A stretch of 54,509 nt of DNA from Actinomycetota bacterium (GCA_030840805.1 JAVEDU010000065.1:1-54509), one strand, 5' to 3'. Shown: positions 39,404 to 48,838, counted from the first letter of the stretch. Made by a program: numbers and translations. The notes: generated by a model not told the origin, from the sequence alone.

Positions 39404-40417
39404 ATGACTGGTCTTCCGCGGGCCGCATCGCCGGGATCGTTCCCGGCGGTGCGGCCTCGCCGTCTGCGCCGTAACCCCGCCGTCCGCCGCCTGGTCGCCG
39501 AGACGCGGCTCTCGCCCGCCGACCTGGTGCTGCCGATGTTCGTCCGGGAGGGTGCGACCGGGCCGGTCGCGATCCCCTCGATGCCGGGCGTCGTGCAGCA
39601 CAGCCGCGAGTCGCTGCGGAAGGCCGCCGCCGAGGCGGTCGCCGCCGGCGTCGGCGGCATCATGCTGTTCGGCGTCCCGGCCCCGTCGTCCAAGGACGCG
39701 GTGGGCTCCTGTGGCACCGACCCGAACGGCATCCTGCAGCTCGGCATCCGCGACGTGGTCTCCGAGGTCGGCGACTCGACCGTGGTGATGAGCGACCTGT
39801 GCCTGGACGAGTTCACCGACCACGGGCACTGCGGGATCCTGCGGGCCGACGGCTCGGTCGACAACGACGCGACGCTCGGGCGGTATGCTGAGATGGCCGT
39901 CGTCCAGGCGGAGGCCGGGGCGCACATGGTCGGCCCCAGCGGAATGATGGACGGCCAGATCGGCGTCATCCGCGCGGCGCTCGACGCGGCCGGTCACGTG
40001 GACACCTCCGTGCTGGCGTACTCCGCCAAGTACGCGTCGGCGTTCTACGGCCCGTTCCGGGACGCCGTGGAGTCCACCCTGGAGGGTGACCGCAAGACCT
40101 ACCAGCAGGACCCCGCCAACGCCCGCGAGTCGCTGCGCGAGGTGGCGCTGGACGTCGCCGAGGGTGCGGACCTGGTGATGGTCAAGCCCGCGCTGCCCTA
40201 CCTGGACATCCTGCGGCAGGTGGCGGACGCGGTGGACGTGCCGGTCGCGGCGTACCAGGTCTCCGGCGAGTACGCGATGATCGAGGCCGCGGCGGCGAAC
40301 GGCTGGATCGACCGGGAACGGACGATCCTGGAGACGCTGACGTCCGCGCGGCGGGCCGGCGCGCGGATCGTGCTGACGTACTGGGCGGTCGAGGCGGCGG
40401 GACTGCTCCAGCGCTGA
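39404..40417 (+). CDS. hemB: Porphobilinogen synthase (delta-aminolevulinate dehydratase)
   Basis: A 337-residue enzyme joining two 5-aminolevulinate molecules to porphobilinogen. Schiff-base lysines are Lys209 ([15 protein letters not shown]) and Lys261 ([11 protein letters not shown]). The metal region reads [14 protein letters not shown]: Cys133 and Cys143 are kept but the middle zinc ligand is Asp135, a mixed type usual in actinobacteria and probably less zinc-dependent. It lies 10 nt after hemD and converges on the transglycosylase gene. Confidence 0.97.
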   Translation: MTGLPRAASPGSFPAVRPRRLRRNPAVRRLVAETRLSPADLVLPMFVREGATGPVAIPSMPGVVQHSRESLRKAAAEAVAAGVGGIMLFGVPAPSSKDAVGSCGTDPNGILQLGIRDVVSEVGDSTVVMSDLCLDEFTDHGHCGILRADGSVDNDATLGRYAEMAVVQAEAGAHMVGPSGMMDGQIGVIRAALDAAGHVDTSVLAYSAKYASAFYGPFRDAVESTLEGDRKTYQQDPANARESLREVALDVAEGADLVMVKPALPYLDILRQVADAVDVPVAAYQVSGEYAMIEAAAANGWIDRERTILETLTSARRAGARIVLTYWAVEAAGLLQR

Positions 40418-40433
40418 GCGCAGGAAACGGTGG

Positions 40434-40441
40434 TGATCACG
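40434..40441. repeat. Short palindrome GTGATCAC at a convergent junction
   Basis: Perfect 8-bp palindrome in the 32-bp gap between hemB and the transglycosylase gene, with the same following bases (GG) as the palindrome at 8596-8605. Confidence 0.35.
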
Positions 40442-40449
40442 GGAAGAGC

Positions 40450-41337
40450 TCAGCCGACGGTGCTCCGCCGTGCGTAGGTGTCCGCGTTCCCGTACACCAG
40501 CCGGACGTACTCCGCGGTGTTGTTGTAGGACAGCACCGCCCGGGTCCACCCCTGGCTGGTGGTCAGGTCCCGCCCACCCGCACACAGGTATCCGGCGGCG
40601 GCCAGCGCGGCGTCGTTGACGTTGAACGGGTCCTCGCGCCCGTCCCGGTTCCCGTCCGCGCCGCTGGTGCGCCAGGTGCTCGGGATGAACTGCATCGGGC
40701 CCACCGCCCGGTCGTGGGTGGTGTCCCCGTCGATTCGGCCGCCGTCGGTGTCCGCGATCGTCATCAGCCCCGGCGCGCCGTCCAGCGGGACGCCGATGAT
40801 CCGCGGCCGGCTGGTGCCGTCCGCCAGCAACCGAGCCCCGCCGTACCGCCCGTGGTCGGACTCCACCCTGCCGATCCCGGCGAGGAGGGTCCACGACAGC
40901 TTGCAGCGGGGCTTGGTGCGGGCCGTCTCGACCTGCGCGTACGCGTAGGCCTGCAGGGCCACGGCGGGGATGTCGAGCCGGCCGGACAGTTGCCGTGCCC
41001 ACCCCGAGTACACGTCCGCGGGACGGGCGGCCCGGCCGCCGGACCGCGGCGCGGCGACGACCGGCGGTACCGCCTGGGGCAGCGGCCCGGTCGCCGGCAC
41101 CGAGGAGCCGGGGGTGGGGCGGCCGAGCCGGTCCTGCACATGGGGCCACGCGTACCACCCGCCGACGACCGCCAGCAGCACCACGCCGATCGTGAGGAAC
41201 GACGGCTGCGTCGCGCGCCACCAGGGCTTGCGGGTCTTCCGGCGGGAGCGGGTGCGGGCGGCGGAGCCCCGGGGGCGCGAGGTCTTCTTGCGCCGGGGCT
41301 TCGGGGTCACCGGAGGAGTATCCCTTGCCGCTTCCAC
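40450..41337 (-). CDS. Membrane-anchored lytic transglycosylase (MltB/SLT-like)
   Basis: A 295-residue protein. A basic cytoplasmic N-terminus (KPRRKKTSRPRG) leads to one membrane helix (about residues 47-66, SFLTIGVVLLAVVGGWYAW). A lysozyme-like domain (about 105-290) follows, with catalytic glutamate in GIGRVESDHGRYGG and VGPMQFIPSTWRTSGADGN. Such enzymes cleave peptidoglycan glycan strands outside the membrane. GTG at 41337 is the first start; an in-frame GTG at 41310 is possible, and neither has a strong ribosome binding site. It separates hemB from hemL. Confidence 0.88.
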   Translation of the reverse strand: MEAARDTPPVTPKPRRKKTSRPRGSAARTRSRRKTRKPWWRATQPSFLTIGVVLLAVVGGWYAWPHVQDRLGRPTPGSSVPATGPLPQAVPPVVAAPRSGGRAARPADVYSGWARQLSGRLDIPAVALQAYAYAQVETARTKPRCKLSWTLLAGIGRVESDHGRYGGARLLADGTSRPRIIGVPLDGAPGLMTIADTDGGRIDGDTTHDRAVGPMQFIPSTWRTSGADGNRDGREDPFNVNDAALAAAGYLCAGGRDLTTSQGWTRAVLSYNNTAEYVRLVYGNADTYARRSTVG

Positions 41338-41425
41338 CGTGCCCGACGGACCCGGGGAGCGAACTTCGACGCAGCGTCGAACCCCGGTCGGCCCGCTACG
41401 TGCTCCGTGAGGGAGAATCGAGGCC

Positions 41426-42739
41426 GTGACCTACCCCCTCGAAGCCCCGGCCTCGCAGGCACTGTTCGACCGCGCCGAACGCGTCGTGCCCGGCGGGGTG
41501 AACTCGCCGGTCCGCGCCTTCCGCGGTGTCGGCGGCACCCCGCGCTTCATGGTGTCGGCCCGGGGCGCGTACCTCACCGACGCCGACGACCGGCGGTACG
41601 TGGACCTCGTGTGCTCCTGGGGTCCGATGATCCTCGGCCACGCGCACCCGGCCGTGGTGGAGGCCGTCACGGCCGCCGCGGCGAAGGGCACCAGCTTCGG
41701 CACGCCCACCCCCGGCGAGGTGGACCTGGCGGAGGAGATCGTCCGCCGCGCGCCGGTCGAGCAGGTGCGGCTGGTCAGCTCCGGCACCGAGGCGACGATG
41801 AGCGCGATCCGGCTCGCCCGCGGCGCCACCGGCCGGAACAAGATCGTGAAGTTCGCCGGCTGCTACCACGGCCACGTCGACGCCCTGCTCGCCGCCGCCG
41901 GGTCGGCCGTCGCCACGCTGGCCCTGCCCGACTCGGGCGGCGTCACCGGCGCGCAGACCACGGACACGATCGTCCTGCCGTACAACGACGTGGACGCGGT
42001 GGAGAAGGCGTTCGCCGAGTGGGGCACCGAGATCGCCTGCGTGATCACCGAGGCCGCCGCCGGGAACATGGGCGTCGTGGCGCCGCGGGACGGTTTCAAC
42101 GCCAGGCTCCGGGAGATCACCGCCCGGCACGGGGCGCTGCTGATCAGCGACGAGGTGATGACGGGCTTCCGGGTGTCGCCGGCCGGCTGGTACGGCGTGG
42201 ACCCGGTCGAGGCGGACCTCGTCACGTTCGGCAAGGTGATGGGCGGCGGGCTGCCCGCGGCGGCCTTCGGGGGGCGCGCGGACCTGATGTCGCTGCTCGC
42301 GCCGATGGGCCCGGTGTACCAGGCCGGCACGTTGTCGGGGAACCCGCTCGCCTGCGCGGCGGGCCTCGCCACGCTGCGGGAGTGCACCGACGACCTGTAC
42401 CGCGGGCTGGACGAGACGAGCGCCGAGCTCCAGGGGATGGCCTCGGCCGCGCTGACCGCGGCGGGCGTGCCGCACCACGTCTCCACCGCTGGCTCCATGT
42501 TCAGCGTGTTCTTCACCGACCGGGACGTGACGAACTACGACGACGCGCGGACGCAGGACGTCGCCGCGTTCGCCGCGTTCTTCCACGGGATGCTGGCCCA
42601 CGGCGTGTACCTGCCACCGAGCGCCTACGAGGCGTGGTTCGTCTCGGCGGCGCTGGGCCCGGACGAGCTGGCGCGCATCGACGCGGCGCTGCCGTTCGCC
42701 GCCGAGGCCGCCGCGCGCCACCAGGCGGGTCGGCGGTGA
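41426..42739 (+). CDS. hemL: Glutamate-1-semialdehyde 2,1-aminomutase
   Basis: A 437-residue PLP enzyme forming 5-aminolevulinate from the product of Hem[14 protein letters not shown] is the family N-terminal motif, [10 protein letters not shown] places the cofactor aspartate, and Lys270 in [17 protein letters not shown] binds PLP. It heads a tightly coupled operon with a phosphatase-like protein and the four-gene cytochrome c maturation set; the next start overlaps its stop (GTGA). This links heme production and heme attachment. Confidence 0.97.
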   Translation: MTYPLEAPASQALFDRAERVVPGGVNSPVRAFRGVGGTPRFMVSARGAYLTDADDRRYVDLVCSWGPMILGHAHPAVVEAVTAAAAKGTSFGTPTPGEVDLAEEIVRRAPVEQVRLVSSGTEATMSAIRLARGATGRNKIVKFAGCYHGHVDALLAAAGSAVATLALPDSGGVTGAQTTDTIVLPYNDVDAVEKAFAEWGTEIACVITEAAAGNMGVVAPRDGFNARLREITARHGALLISDEVMTGFRVSPAGWYGVDPVEADLVTFGKVMGGGLPAAAFGGRADLMSLLAPMGPVYQAGTLSGNPLACAAGLATLRECTDDLYRGLDETSAELQGMASAALTAAGVPHHVSTAGSMFSVFFTDRDVTNYDDARTQDVAAFAAFFHGMLAHGVYLPPSAYEAWFVSAALGPDELARIDAALPFAAEAAARHQAGRR

Positions 42740-43383
42740 GCCGGACGACGGTGCACGTGCTGCGGCACGGCGAGGTCTTCAATCCCGACAAGATCCTGTA
42801 CGGCCGGCTGCCGGGGTTCCGGCTGTCCGACCTCGGGACCCAGATGGCCCTGGCCGCCTCGTCCTCCCTGGCAGGTCACGACGTGACGCATGTCGTCTCC
42901 AGCCCGCTCGAGCGTGCCCAGCAGACGGCGGAGCCGTTCGCGGCGCAGTTCGGCCTCGACGTGGCGACCGACGACCGCCTGATCGAGTCCGACAACTTCT
43001 TCGAGGGCAAGCGCGTCTCGGTCGGCGACGGCGTGCTGCGCAACCCCCGGTACTGGCCGCGGCTGTGGAACCCGTTCCGCCCGTCCTGGGGTGAGCCGTA
43101 CCGGGAGATCGCCGACCGGATGTTCGCCGCCGTGCGGGACGCCCGCGCCGCCGCCGAGGGCCACGAGGCCGTGTGTGTCAGCCACCAGCTGCCGATCTGG
43201 ACGCTCCGGCGGTACCTCCAGCGGCAGCGGATGTGGCACGACCCCCGCCGCCGGGAGTGCGGTCTCGCGAGCCTGACGTCGATCCACTTCGAGGGTGACC
43301 GGGTCACCGGGGTGACGTACGCGGAGCCCGCCGCGTCGCTCGTCGCCCAGTCCCCGACCGCGAAGACCAGCAAGGGCGCCTGA
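42736..43383 (+). CDS. Histidine phosphatase superfamily protein (Rv0525-like)
   Basis: A 215-residue phosphoglycerate mutase-like phosphatase. The phospho-acceptor His is in [33 protein letters not shown] and the second His in [12 protein letters not shown] complete the active site. It is conserved between hemL and the ccs genes in actinobacteria, but its substrate is unknown; a role in glycolysis is unlikely as gpmA is present. The stop and the next start share TGATG. Confidence 0.9.
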   Translation: MSRTTVHVLRHGEVFNPDKILYGRLPGFRLSDLGTQMALAASSSLAGHDVTHVVSSPLERAQQTAEPFAAQFGLDVATDDRLIESDNFFEGKRVSVGDGVLRNPRYWPRLWNPFRPSWGEPYREIADRMFAAVRDARAAAEGHEAVCVSHQLPIWTLRRYLQRQRMWHDPRRRECGLASLTSIHFEGDRVTGVTYAEPAASLVAQSPTAKTSKGA

Positions 43384-43949
43384 TGCGGCGCCTCGTTGCC
43401 GGCCTCGCGGTCCTGCTGGCGCTCGCCGGGTGTGGCGTGGGCAAGGACCCGGTGGACCCGAGCCCCGGTGGCGACAATCGGTTCGTGTCGAGCACGCTGG
43501 TCCGGGAGTACAAGCCCGCCGACCGCCTCCCCGCCCCGCGGATCCAGGGCGATGCCGTGACCGGTCCCCGGGTGGACAGCGGCGCGTACAACGGCACGGT
43601 GCTGGTCGTGAACTTCTGGGGCTCCTGGTGTGCCCCGTGCCGCAGCGAGGCGCAGACGCTCGAGGACATCTACGCGACGTCGAGGGACCTCGGCGTCCAG
43701 TTCGTCGGCGTGAACATCCGGGACGCCAAGGACCGCGCCGCCGCGTTCGAGCGGGCCTACGGCATCACCTACCCGAGCGTGTACGACTCCGCGGGACGCG
43801 TCGCGCTCGGCTTCCGCAGGACGCCGCCGGTGGGTACCCCGGCCACCGTCCTCGTCGACCGGCAGGGGCGCGTGGCGGCCGTGTACAGCCGCGAGGTGCG
43901 GTACGGCGAGCTCAAGGCGGCGGTCGACGCGCTGGCGGCGGAGCGCTGA
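43383..43949 (+). CDS. resA: ResA-like thiol:disulfide lipoprotein
   Basis: A 188-residue exported lipoprotein: signal [18 protein letters not shown], with lipobox LALAGC and Cys17 as lipid anchor. The thioredoxin-like TlpA/ResA domain (about 40-185) has WGSWCAPCRSEA with the CAPC active site, VGVNIRD and cis-proline GTPATVLVD. It would reduce apocytochrome c cysteines on the outer face, receiving electrons from CcdA, encoded next. One-base overlaps (TGATG) on both sides show tight coupling. Confidence 0.93.
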   Translation: MRRLVAGLAVLLALAGCGVGKDPVDPSPGGDNRFVSSTLVREYKPADRLPAPRIQGDAVTGPRVDSGAYNGTVLVVNFWGSWCAPCRSEAQTLEDIYATSRDLGVQFVGVNIRDAKDRAAAFERAYGITYPSVYDSAGRVALGFRRTPPVGTPATVLVDRQGRVAAVYSREVRYGELKAAVDALAAER

Positions 43950-44773
43950 TGGGCATCACCGAGACCGTGATGACCGGGCCGCTCCTCGTCGCGGTCGGGC
44001 TGGCCGTGGCCGCCGGGGTGCTGAGTTTCCTGTCGCCCTGCGTGCTGCCCCTCGTGCCGGGCTACATCTCCTACGTCACCGGGCTCGCGGGGGCGGACCT
44101 CGACGCGGCGGTCGGGTCGGACCCGAAGGGCCGCCCGGTCGCCCCCGCCGCGGGGAGTGGCGACGCGGCCGTGGACACCGCCGAGCGCCGCCGCGTGCGC
44201 GGCCGGGTGCTCGCCGGCAGCGGGCTGTTCGTGCTCGGGTTCACCGCCGTGTACACGGTTCTCGTCACGCTCGCGAGCACGCTCGGCGCCCAGCTGCTCG
44301 ACCACGCCGACACCGTCCAGCGGGTCGTCGGCGGCGTCATCGTGCTGATGGGGCTCGCGTTCCTCGGCCTGGTCCCGGGGCTCCAGCGGGAGTTCCGGGT
44401 CCGGCGGATGCCCGCGACCGGGCTGGCCGGTGCCCCGCTGCTCGGGGCTGTGTTCGCGCTCGGCTGGGTGCCGTGCACCGGCCCGACGCTCGCCGCCGTG
44501 CTGGGGCTCGCGACCGTGGAGGGCTCGGTCGGCCGCGGCGCGCTGCTCGCCGTGGCGTACTGCCTCGGGATCGGGATCCCGTTCGTGCTGTTCGGGCTCG
44601 GCTTCCGGCGGCTCCTGGGCGCGTTCGCCGTGGTCCGGAGGCACAGCGCCTGGGTCACCCGGGTGGGCGGCGTGATGCTGATCGCGGTCGGGCTGCTGCT
44701 GCTGACCGGCTTCTGGAACGACCTCGTCATCTGGATCCGGGCGCTGCTCCCGGTGGGGGAGATCGCGCTGTGA
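43949..44773 (+). CDS. ccdA: CcdA cytochrome c biogenesis membrane protein
   Basis: A 274-residue membrane protein with six helices. The redox cysteines lie in FLSPCVLPLVPGY (helix 1) and GWVPCTGPT (helix 4). CcdA moves reducing power from cytoplasmic thioredoxin to ResA. A polar loop of about 40 residues separates the first two helices, longer than usual. ATG shares TGATG with the resA stop; GTG of resB overlaps its own stop. Confidence 0.94.
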   Translation: MGITETVMTGPLLVAVGLAVAAGVLSFLSPCVLPLVPGYISYVTGLAGADLDAAVGSDPKGRPVAPAAGSGDAAVDTAERRRVRGRVLAGSGLFVLGFTAVYTVLVTLASTLGAQLLDHADTVQRVVGGVIVLMGLAFLGLVPGLQREFRVRRMPATGLAGAPLLGAVFALGWVPCTGPTLAAVLGLATVEGSVGRGALLAVAYCLGIGIPFVLFGLGFRRLLGAFAVVRRHSAWVTRVGGVMLIAVGLLLLTGFWNDLVIWIRALLPVGEIAL

Positions 44774-46392
44774 CCGGCACCGTCTCGGATCTCTCCACCC
44801 AGCCGGCGCCGGTGGCGCCGCCGCCCGCCCGCGGCGGGCTCGTGGTGGTGCTGCGCCGGGGCTGGCGGCAGCTCACCAGCATGCGGACCGCCCTGCTGCT
44901 GTTGTTCCTGCTCGCGGTGGCGGCCGTGCCCGGCTCGCTGCTGCCGCAGCGACCGCTCAACCCGCCGAAGGTCCAGGAGTACCTGGACGCGCACACCACC
45001 GTCGGCCCGGTGCTGGACCGGCTCGGGTTCTTCGACGTGTTCGCCTCGCCGTGGTTCGCGGCGATCTACCTGCTGCTCGCCGTCTCGCTGGTCGGCTGCA
45101 TCGTCCCGCGCCTCCGGCTGCACGCCCGCGCGATGACCACGCCGCCGCCCGCCGCCCCGAAGCGGTTCGACCGGCTGCCGCAGTACGCCGAGCCCGCGGT
45201 CATCGCGGCGGACCCGGTGGCCGGTGCCGCCGCCGTCCGGGCCGTGCTGCGCCGCAAGCGCTGGCGTACCACGGTGCGCACCGCCGAGGACGGCACCGTG
45301 GAGATCAGCGCCGAGAAGGGGTACCTCCGGGAGACCGGCAACCTGGTGTTCCACACCGCGATCCTGGCCCTGCTCGCCGGCGCCGCCGCCGGTGTCCTCT
45401 GGGGCTGGCAGGGCAACGTCCTGCTGACCGAGGGCAACACGTTCTGCAACACCACCCAGGGGTACGACCAGTACGACCTCGGCCAGCAGGTCGACGGCTC
45501 GGACCTCCCGCCGTTCTGCCTGTCGCTGGACAGGTTCCGGGCGACGTACCTCGACTCCGGGCAGCCGAGCTCCTACGCGGCGAGCGTCCGGTACGGCGCC
45601 GGGGACGCCGATCCCCGCCGCCCGGTGGACATCCGGGTCAACGAGCCGCTGCGGCTCTCGGGGGCCCGGGTGTACCTGCTCGACCACGGGTACGCGCCGA
45701 TCCTGAAGTACACCGATCGGTACGGCCAGGTGTTCTCCTCGCCGAACCCGTTCCTGCCGAGCGACCTCGTCACCCTCACCTCGGACGGGGCCGCGGTGTT
45801 CGCCGACGCGAACCAGAAGCCGGGGGAGCGCGCCCGGACGCGGAACGTCGAGGTCGCCTTCGAGGGCGTGTACACCCCCACGGCGCCGGAGAGCGGGCCG
45901 CGGGTCCGGTCGGTGTTCCCGGCGGAACGCTCGCCGGGGATCACGCTCGCGGCGTACCGCGGCGACACCGGCCTCGGCTCGGGCATCCCGCGCTCGGTGT
46001 ACTCGCTGGACCAGAACCAGGTCCAGAAGGGCGCCCTCAAGCTCGTCGGCTCCAAGTTCCTGCGGCCGGGACAGACCTGGAAGCTCGACGACGGCAGCAC
46101 GCTGGAGTTCGTCGGCACCAAGCAGTGGGCCGGCCTCCGCGTGGACGAGGACCCGGGCCAGAAGGTCGTCCTCGTCGCGTCGGTGCTGATGGTGATCGGC
46201 CTGATCGGCTCGCTGACCGTGCGCCGCCGCCGGCTCTGGGTGCGGCTCGCGCCGGGCGCCGGGGGTACCGTCGTCGGTGTCGGTGGGCTTGCGCGGACCG
46301 ATGCCGACTCGTACGACGAGGAGTTCCGCCGGACGGTGGCCGACCTCGGCCGCGCAACGGCTGCCCAACCCGTCTCCGCTGTAGAGGACTGA
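44770..46392 (+). CDS. resB: ResB (Ccs1) cytochrome c synthetase subunit
   Basis: A 540-residue protein of the system II cytochrome c maturation machinery. Three N-terminal helices (about residues 37-60, 90-110 and 190-210) precede a large extracytoplasmic domain (about 215-455), which has cysteines in NTFCNTTQ and PPFCLSLDR. A fourth helix follows (VVLVASVLMVIGLIGSLTV), then a cytoplasmic tail. With CcsB it delivers heme and ligates it to apocytochrome c. GTG overlaps the ccdA stop. Confidence 0.94.
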   Translation: MTGTVSDLSTQPAPVAPPPARGGLVVVLRRGWRQLTSMRTALLLLFLLAVAAVPGSLLPQRPLNPPKVQEYLDAHTTVGPVLDRLGFFDVFASPWFAAIYLLLAVSLVGCIVPRLRLHARAMTTPPPAAPKRFDRLPQYAEPAVIAADPVAGAAAVRAVLRRKRWRTTVRTAEDGTVEISAEKGYLRETGNLVFHTAILALLAGAAAGVLWGWQGNVLLTEGNTFCNTTQGYDQYDLGQQVDGSDLPPFCLSLDRFRATYLDSGQPSSYAASVRYGAGDADPRRPVDIRVNEPLRLSGARVYLLDHGYAPILKYTDRYGQVFSSPNPFLPSDLVTLTSDGAAVFADANQKPGERARTRNVEVAFEGVYTPTAPESGPRVRSVFPAERSPGITLAAYRGDTGLGSGIPRSVYSLDQNQVQKGALKLVGSKFLRPGQTWKLDDGSTLEFVGTKQWAGLRVDEDPGQKVVLVASVLMVIGLIGSLTVRRRRLWVRLAPGAGGTVVGVGGLARTDADSYDEEFRRTVADLGRATAAQPVSAVED

Positions 46393-46393
46393 G

Positions 46394-47479
46394 ATGCCCG
46401 TGGACGCCACCCTCGCCACGCTGTCCGACCGTCTGCTCGTCGCCGCGATCCTGGTGTACTCCGCGGCGATGCTCGTGTACGCGGCCGAGTACTCCTTCGG
46501 CCGCCGCAGCCGGGTGGGACCGGCGGCGGCTCCGGCCGCTCCGGCGGGGGCGGCGGCGCTCGTCGGCGCCGGTGCCGCGCTCGCCGCGGCTCCGGTGTCC
46601 CCGGCAGTCGGCGGCGGGACCGGCCCTGCCGTGACGACCGGCCCGGCCGGGACGGGCTCGACCGGGCGCCCCGTGGAGGGGCGGTCCGGCACCGCGGTCG
46701 CCGGGGCCGCCGCGGCCGTGCTCACCGTGGTGGGCCTGCTGCTCCACGCCGGGGTCCTGGTCACCCGCGCCGCCGCGGCGCACCGGGTGCCGTGGGGCAA
46801 CATGTACGAGTTCGCCATCTCGGTGTGCTTCATCGCGGTCCTGGCGTGGCTCGTCGTGATGGCCCGGCAGGCGCGCGGCGAGCGGCGGGCGTCGATCCGG
46901 CACCTCGGCGCGTTCGTGATGCTGCCCGTCGTGCTGCTGCTCGGGCTCGCCGGCACCGTGCTGTACACGCCGGTCGTGCCGCTCGTCCCGGCGCTCAACT
47001 CGTACTGGCTGTGGATCCACGTGTCGGCGGCCGTGATCGCCAGCGGGGTGTTCCTGGTCAGCTTCGTGACCGCGACGCTGTACCTGATCCGCGAGAAGTA
47101 CGACCGGGTGACCGCCGCCGGCGGCACGCTGCGCTTCCCGGCGACGCTCGGCGCGCGCTTCCCGGCGGCGGACGGGCTGGAGCGGACCACGTTCCGGGTG
47201 ATCGCGTTCGCGTTCCCGGTGTGGACGTTCGCGACCATCGCGGGTGCCATCTGGGCCGAGGCGGCGTGGTCGCGGTACTGGGGCTGGGACCCGAAGGAGA
47301 CGTGGGCGTTCATCGCCTGGGTGATCTACGCGGCGTACCTGCACGCGCGCGCCACCGCGGGCTGGCGCGGCCGACGCGCGGCGTGGATCGCGGTGCTGGG
47401 CTGGGCGGCCATGATGATCAACCTGTTCGGCGTGAACCTGGTGATCACGGGCCTGCACTCCTACGCCGGACTCCAGTAG
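46394..47479 (+). CDS. ccsB: CcsB (CcsA) heme-handling cytochrome c synthetase subunit
   Basis: A 361-residue integral membrane protein with about eight helices. The WWD-type heme-binding motif reads WGWDPKETWAF (about residues 295-305); a flanking heme-ligand histidine lies in WLWIHVSAAV and another in HARATAG. A poorly conserved Ala/Gly/Pro loop occupies residues 40-95. It partners ResB. It is the last gene of the hemL operon, one base after the resB stop. Confidence 0.95.
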   Translation: MPVDATLATLSDRLLVAAILVYSAAMLVYAAEYSFGRRSRVGPAAAPAAPAGAAALVGAGAALAAAPVSPAVGGGTGPAVTTGPAGTGSTGRPVEGRSGTAVAGAAAAVLTVVGLLLHAGVLVTRAAAAHRVPWGNMYEFAISVCFIAVLAWLVVMARQARGERRASIRHLGAFVMLPVVLLLGLAGTVLYTPVVPLVPALNSYWLWIHVSAAVIASGVFLVSFVTATLYLIREKYDRVTAAGGTLRFPATLGARFPAADGLERTTFRVIAFAFPVWTFATIAGAIWAEAAWSRYWGWDPKETWAFIAWVIYAAYLHARATAGWRGRRAAWIAVLGWAAMMINLFGVNLVITGLHSYAGLQ

Positions 47480-47491
47480 GAGCCTTCGGGC

Positions 47492-47759
47492 CGGTACGCC
47501 GGGGGAGCCGGCGAGAAGCATCGCGGGGCCGGGGTGATCGCCCGTCTCCTGGCGGGTGGCCGGTGACAATCCCCCGGCCGCAGGTCGCGGCACGCCGCGG
47601 TGGTGCGGTGCGTGACCCCAGCGCGGTGCGTGCTCCCGCACCCCCCATGGGGGAGAGGCATTCCCCGCGGTCACCTCGCCTGTGGCGCGGCCAGCCGCCA
47701 GGAGACGTGCCATCACGCCCGCCACGCACCGGCTCTTCGCGCACCGTCCCGGCGTACCG
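47492..47759. repeat. Long imperfect palindrome centred at about 47625
   Basis: Three blocks are mirror images around the same centre: CGGTACGCCGGG (47492-47503 with 47748-47759), GTGAT (47534-47538 with 47712-47716) and CGTCTCCTGGCGG (47543-47555 with 47695-47707), plus TGGCC (47557-47561 with 47689-47693). Between blocks the arms differ. The arms are about 70 bp with a 125-bp centre, resembling a decayed MITE-like element or large hairpin. Confidence 0.6.
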
Positions 47760-47781
47760 CCGCCGGAGACCGCACCAAAGA

Positions 47782-47815
47782 ACCGGGCCGGTCTCCCCGC
47801 AGGAAGACCGGCCCG
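47782..47815 (-). terminator. Hairpin terminator of the NlpC/P60 gene
   Basis: CCGGGCCGGTCT (47782-47793) and its exact complement (47804-47815) with a 10-nt loop, 16 nt beyond the stop codon of the minus-strand gene. Confidence 0.75.
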
Positions 47816-47831
47816 GCGTCGAGCGGAAAGG

Positions 47832-48812
47832 TTATGCGCCCGGACGGCTCGCCCCCGCGAAGGGGAACACGCTCATCTCCGAGATCTTCACGTTCTCGCC
47901 CGGCTGCGGGGCGTGGATGACCTTGCCGTTGCCGATGTAGATGCCCACGTGGTGCACGTCCGAGTAGAAGTACACGAGGTCACCGGGCATCAGGTCCGAC
48001 TGTGGGACCTGCGGGCCCTGCGCCAGCTGGCGGCGCGCCGAGTGCGGCAGCGAGACGCCGACCTGCTGGTACGCGGCCAGGGTCAGGCCCGAGCAGTCGT
48101 AGGATCCGGGGCCCGCGGCACCGAACACGTACGGGGAGCCCAGCGCGTCGTAGGCGAACTTGAGCACCTTGCCGGCGCGGCTGGCGGTGTCCCCGTTGTA
48201 GACCGGGAGGGGGCCGCTGGTGTCGATCGTGGGGGCCAGCTTGGTGCGCAGCTTGCGCCAGACCGCGAGGTCCTTCGCCAGCGTCTCCTTGCGGTCCCGC
48301 AGCGTCCTGCGCTGGGCGGCCTGGTCGAGGACCTCCGCGTCCAGCTTCTTCTTCGCGGCGTTGAGCGTGTCCTGGGCCCGGACGAGTTCGTTCAGCTGGG
48401 CCTGCGAGTCCTTGGTCAGCGACTCGATGATCGTCATCTGGTCCAGGAACGTCTGCGGCGACCCGCTGCCCAGCAGGGAGGTCATCAGGCTCAGGTCCGA
48501 GCCCTGGTACGCGTCGACGGCGTACGAGGCGGTCCGGTCCGCGAGCGTGGCGACGCGGGGCTCCAGGGCGTCGATCTGCTTCCGCAGGGCGGCCTGGCGC
48601 TTGCGGCTCTCGGCCAGGTCGACGTTCGCGGTGTTGTACTGCTCCGACGCGACCTGCATCTTCTGGACGAGCGAGTCGACCTTCTTCTGCACGGTGTCGA
48701 GGCTGGGCGCCGGCGCGGCCGTCGCGCTCGAGGCCGGGGCCAGCACTGCCACCAGCGCCAGTAGGGGAACGAGGACACGGACACGCTTCAGCAGCGCACG
48801 CGCGGAACTCAC
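47832..48812 (-). CDS. NlpC/P60 peptidoglycan endopeptidase with coiled-coil domain (RipA/RipC-like)
   Basis: A 326-residue exported protein. The signal peptide (1-33) ends SSATAA. Residues about 37-190 form a long coiled coil (QKKVDSLVQKMQVASEQYN), like the autoinhibitory helices of RipC-type hydrolases. The NlpC/P60 domain (about 205-326) has the catalytic Cys in YDCSGLTLAAY and His in HHVGIYIGNGKVIHA. It cuts cell-wall stem peptides during growth and division. AAGGAG lies 11 nt before the GTG. A ydaO-type c-di-AMP riboswitch precedes it. Confidence 0.93.
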   Translation of the reverse strand: MSSARALLKRVRVLVPLLALVAVLAPASSATAAPAPSLDTVQKKVDSLVQKMQVASEQYNTANVDLAESRKRQAALRKQIDALEPRVATLADRTASYAVDAYQGSDLSLMTSLLGSGSPQTFLDQMTIIESLTKDSQAQLNELVRAQDTLNAAKKKLDAEVLDQAAQRRTLRDRKETLAKDLAVWRKLRTKLAPTIDTSGPLPVYNGDTASRAGKVLKFAYDALGSPYVFGAAGPGSYDCSGLTLAAYQQVGVSLPHSARRQLAQGPQVPQSDLMPGDLVYFYSDVHHVGIYIGNGKVIHAPQPGENVKISEMSVFPFAGASRPGA

Positions 48813-48838
48813 GAGGCGGGGGACTCCTTCTTCCGTCG

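Larger units (their letters stand above)
47480..47831. other. Gene-free convergent region, ccsB / NlpC-P60
   Basis: A 352-bp stretch without a supported gene. It contains a long imperfect palindrome (47492-47759), two tandem GCGGTGCGTG units near its centre (47605-47632) and a separate hairpin terminator (47782-47815). Reading frames across it are compositional shadows. Confidence 0.6.

Noticed and set aside
44071-47313. A 1080-codon open frame on the minus strand opposite ccdA, resB and ccsB, and similar long antisense frames elsewhere (for example 3634-5625 and 34803-36731).
   Set aside because: They lie opposite clearly homologous genes, have Arg/Pro/Ala/Gly-biased composition typical of GC-rich shadow frames, and lack start signals and recognisable domains.
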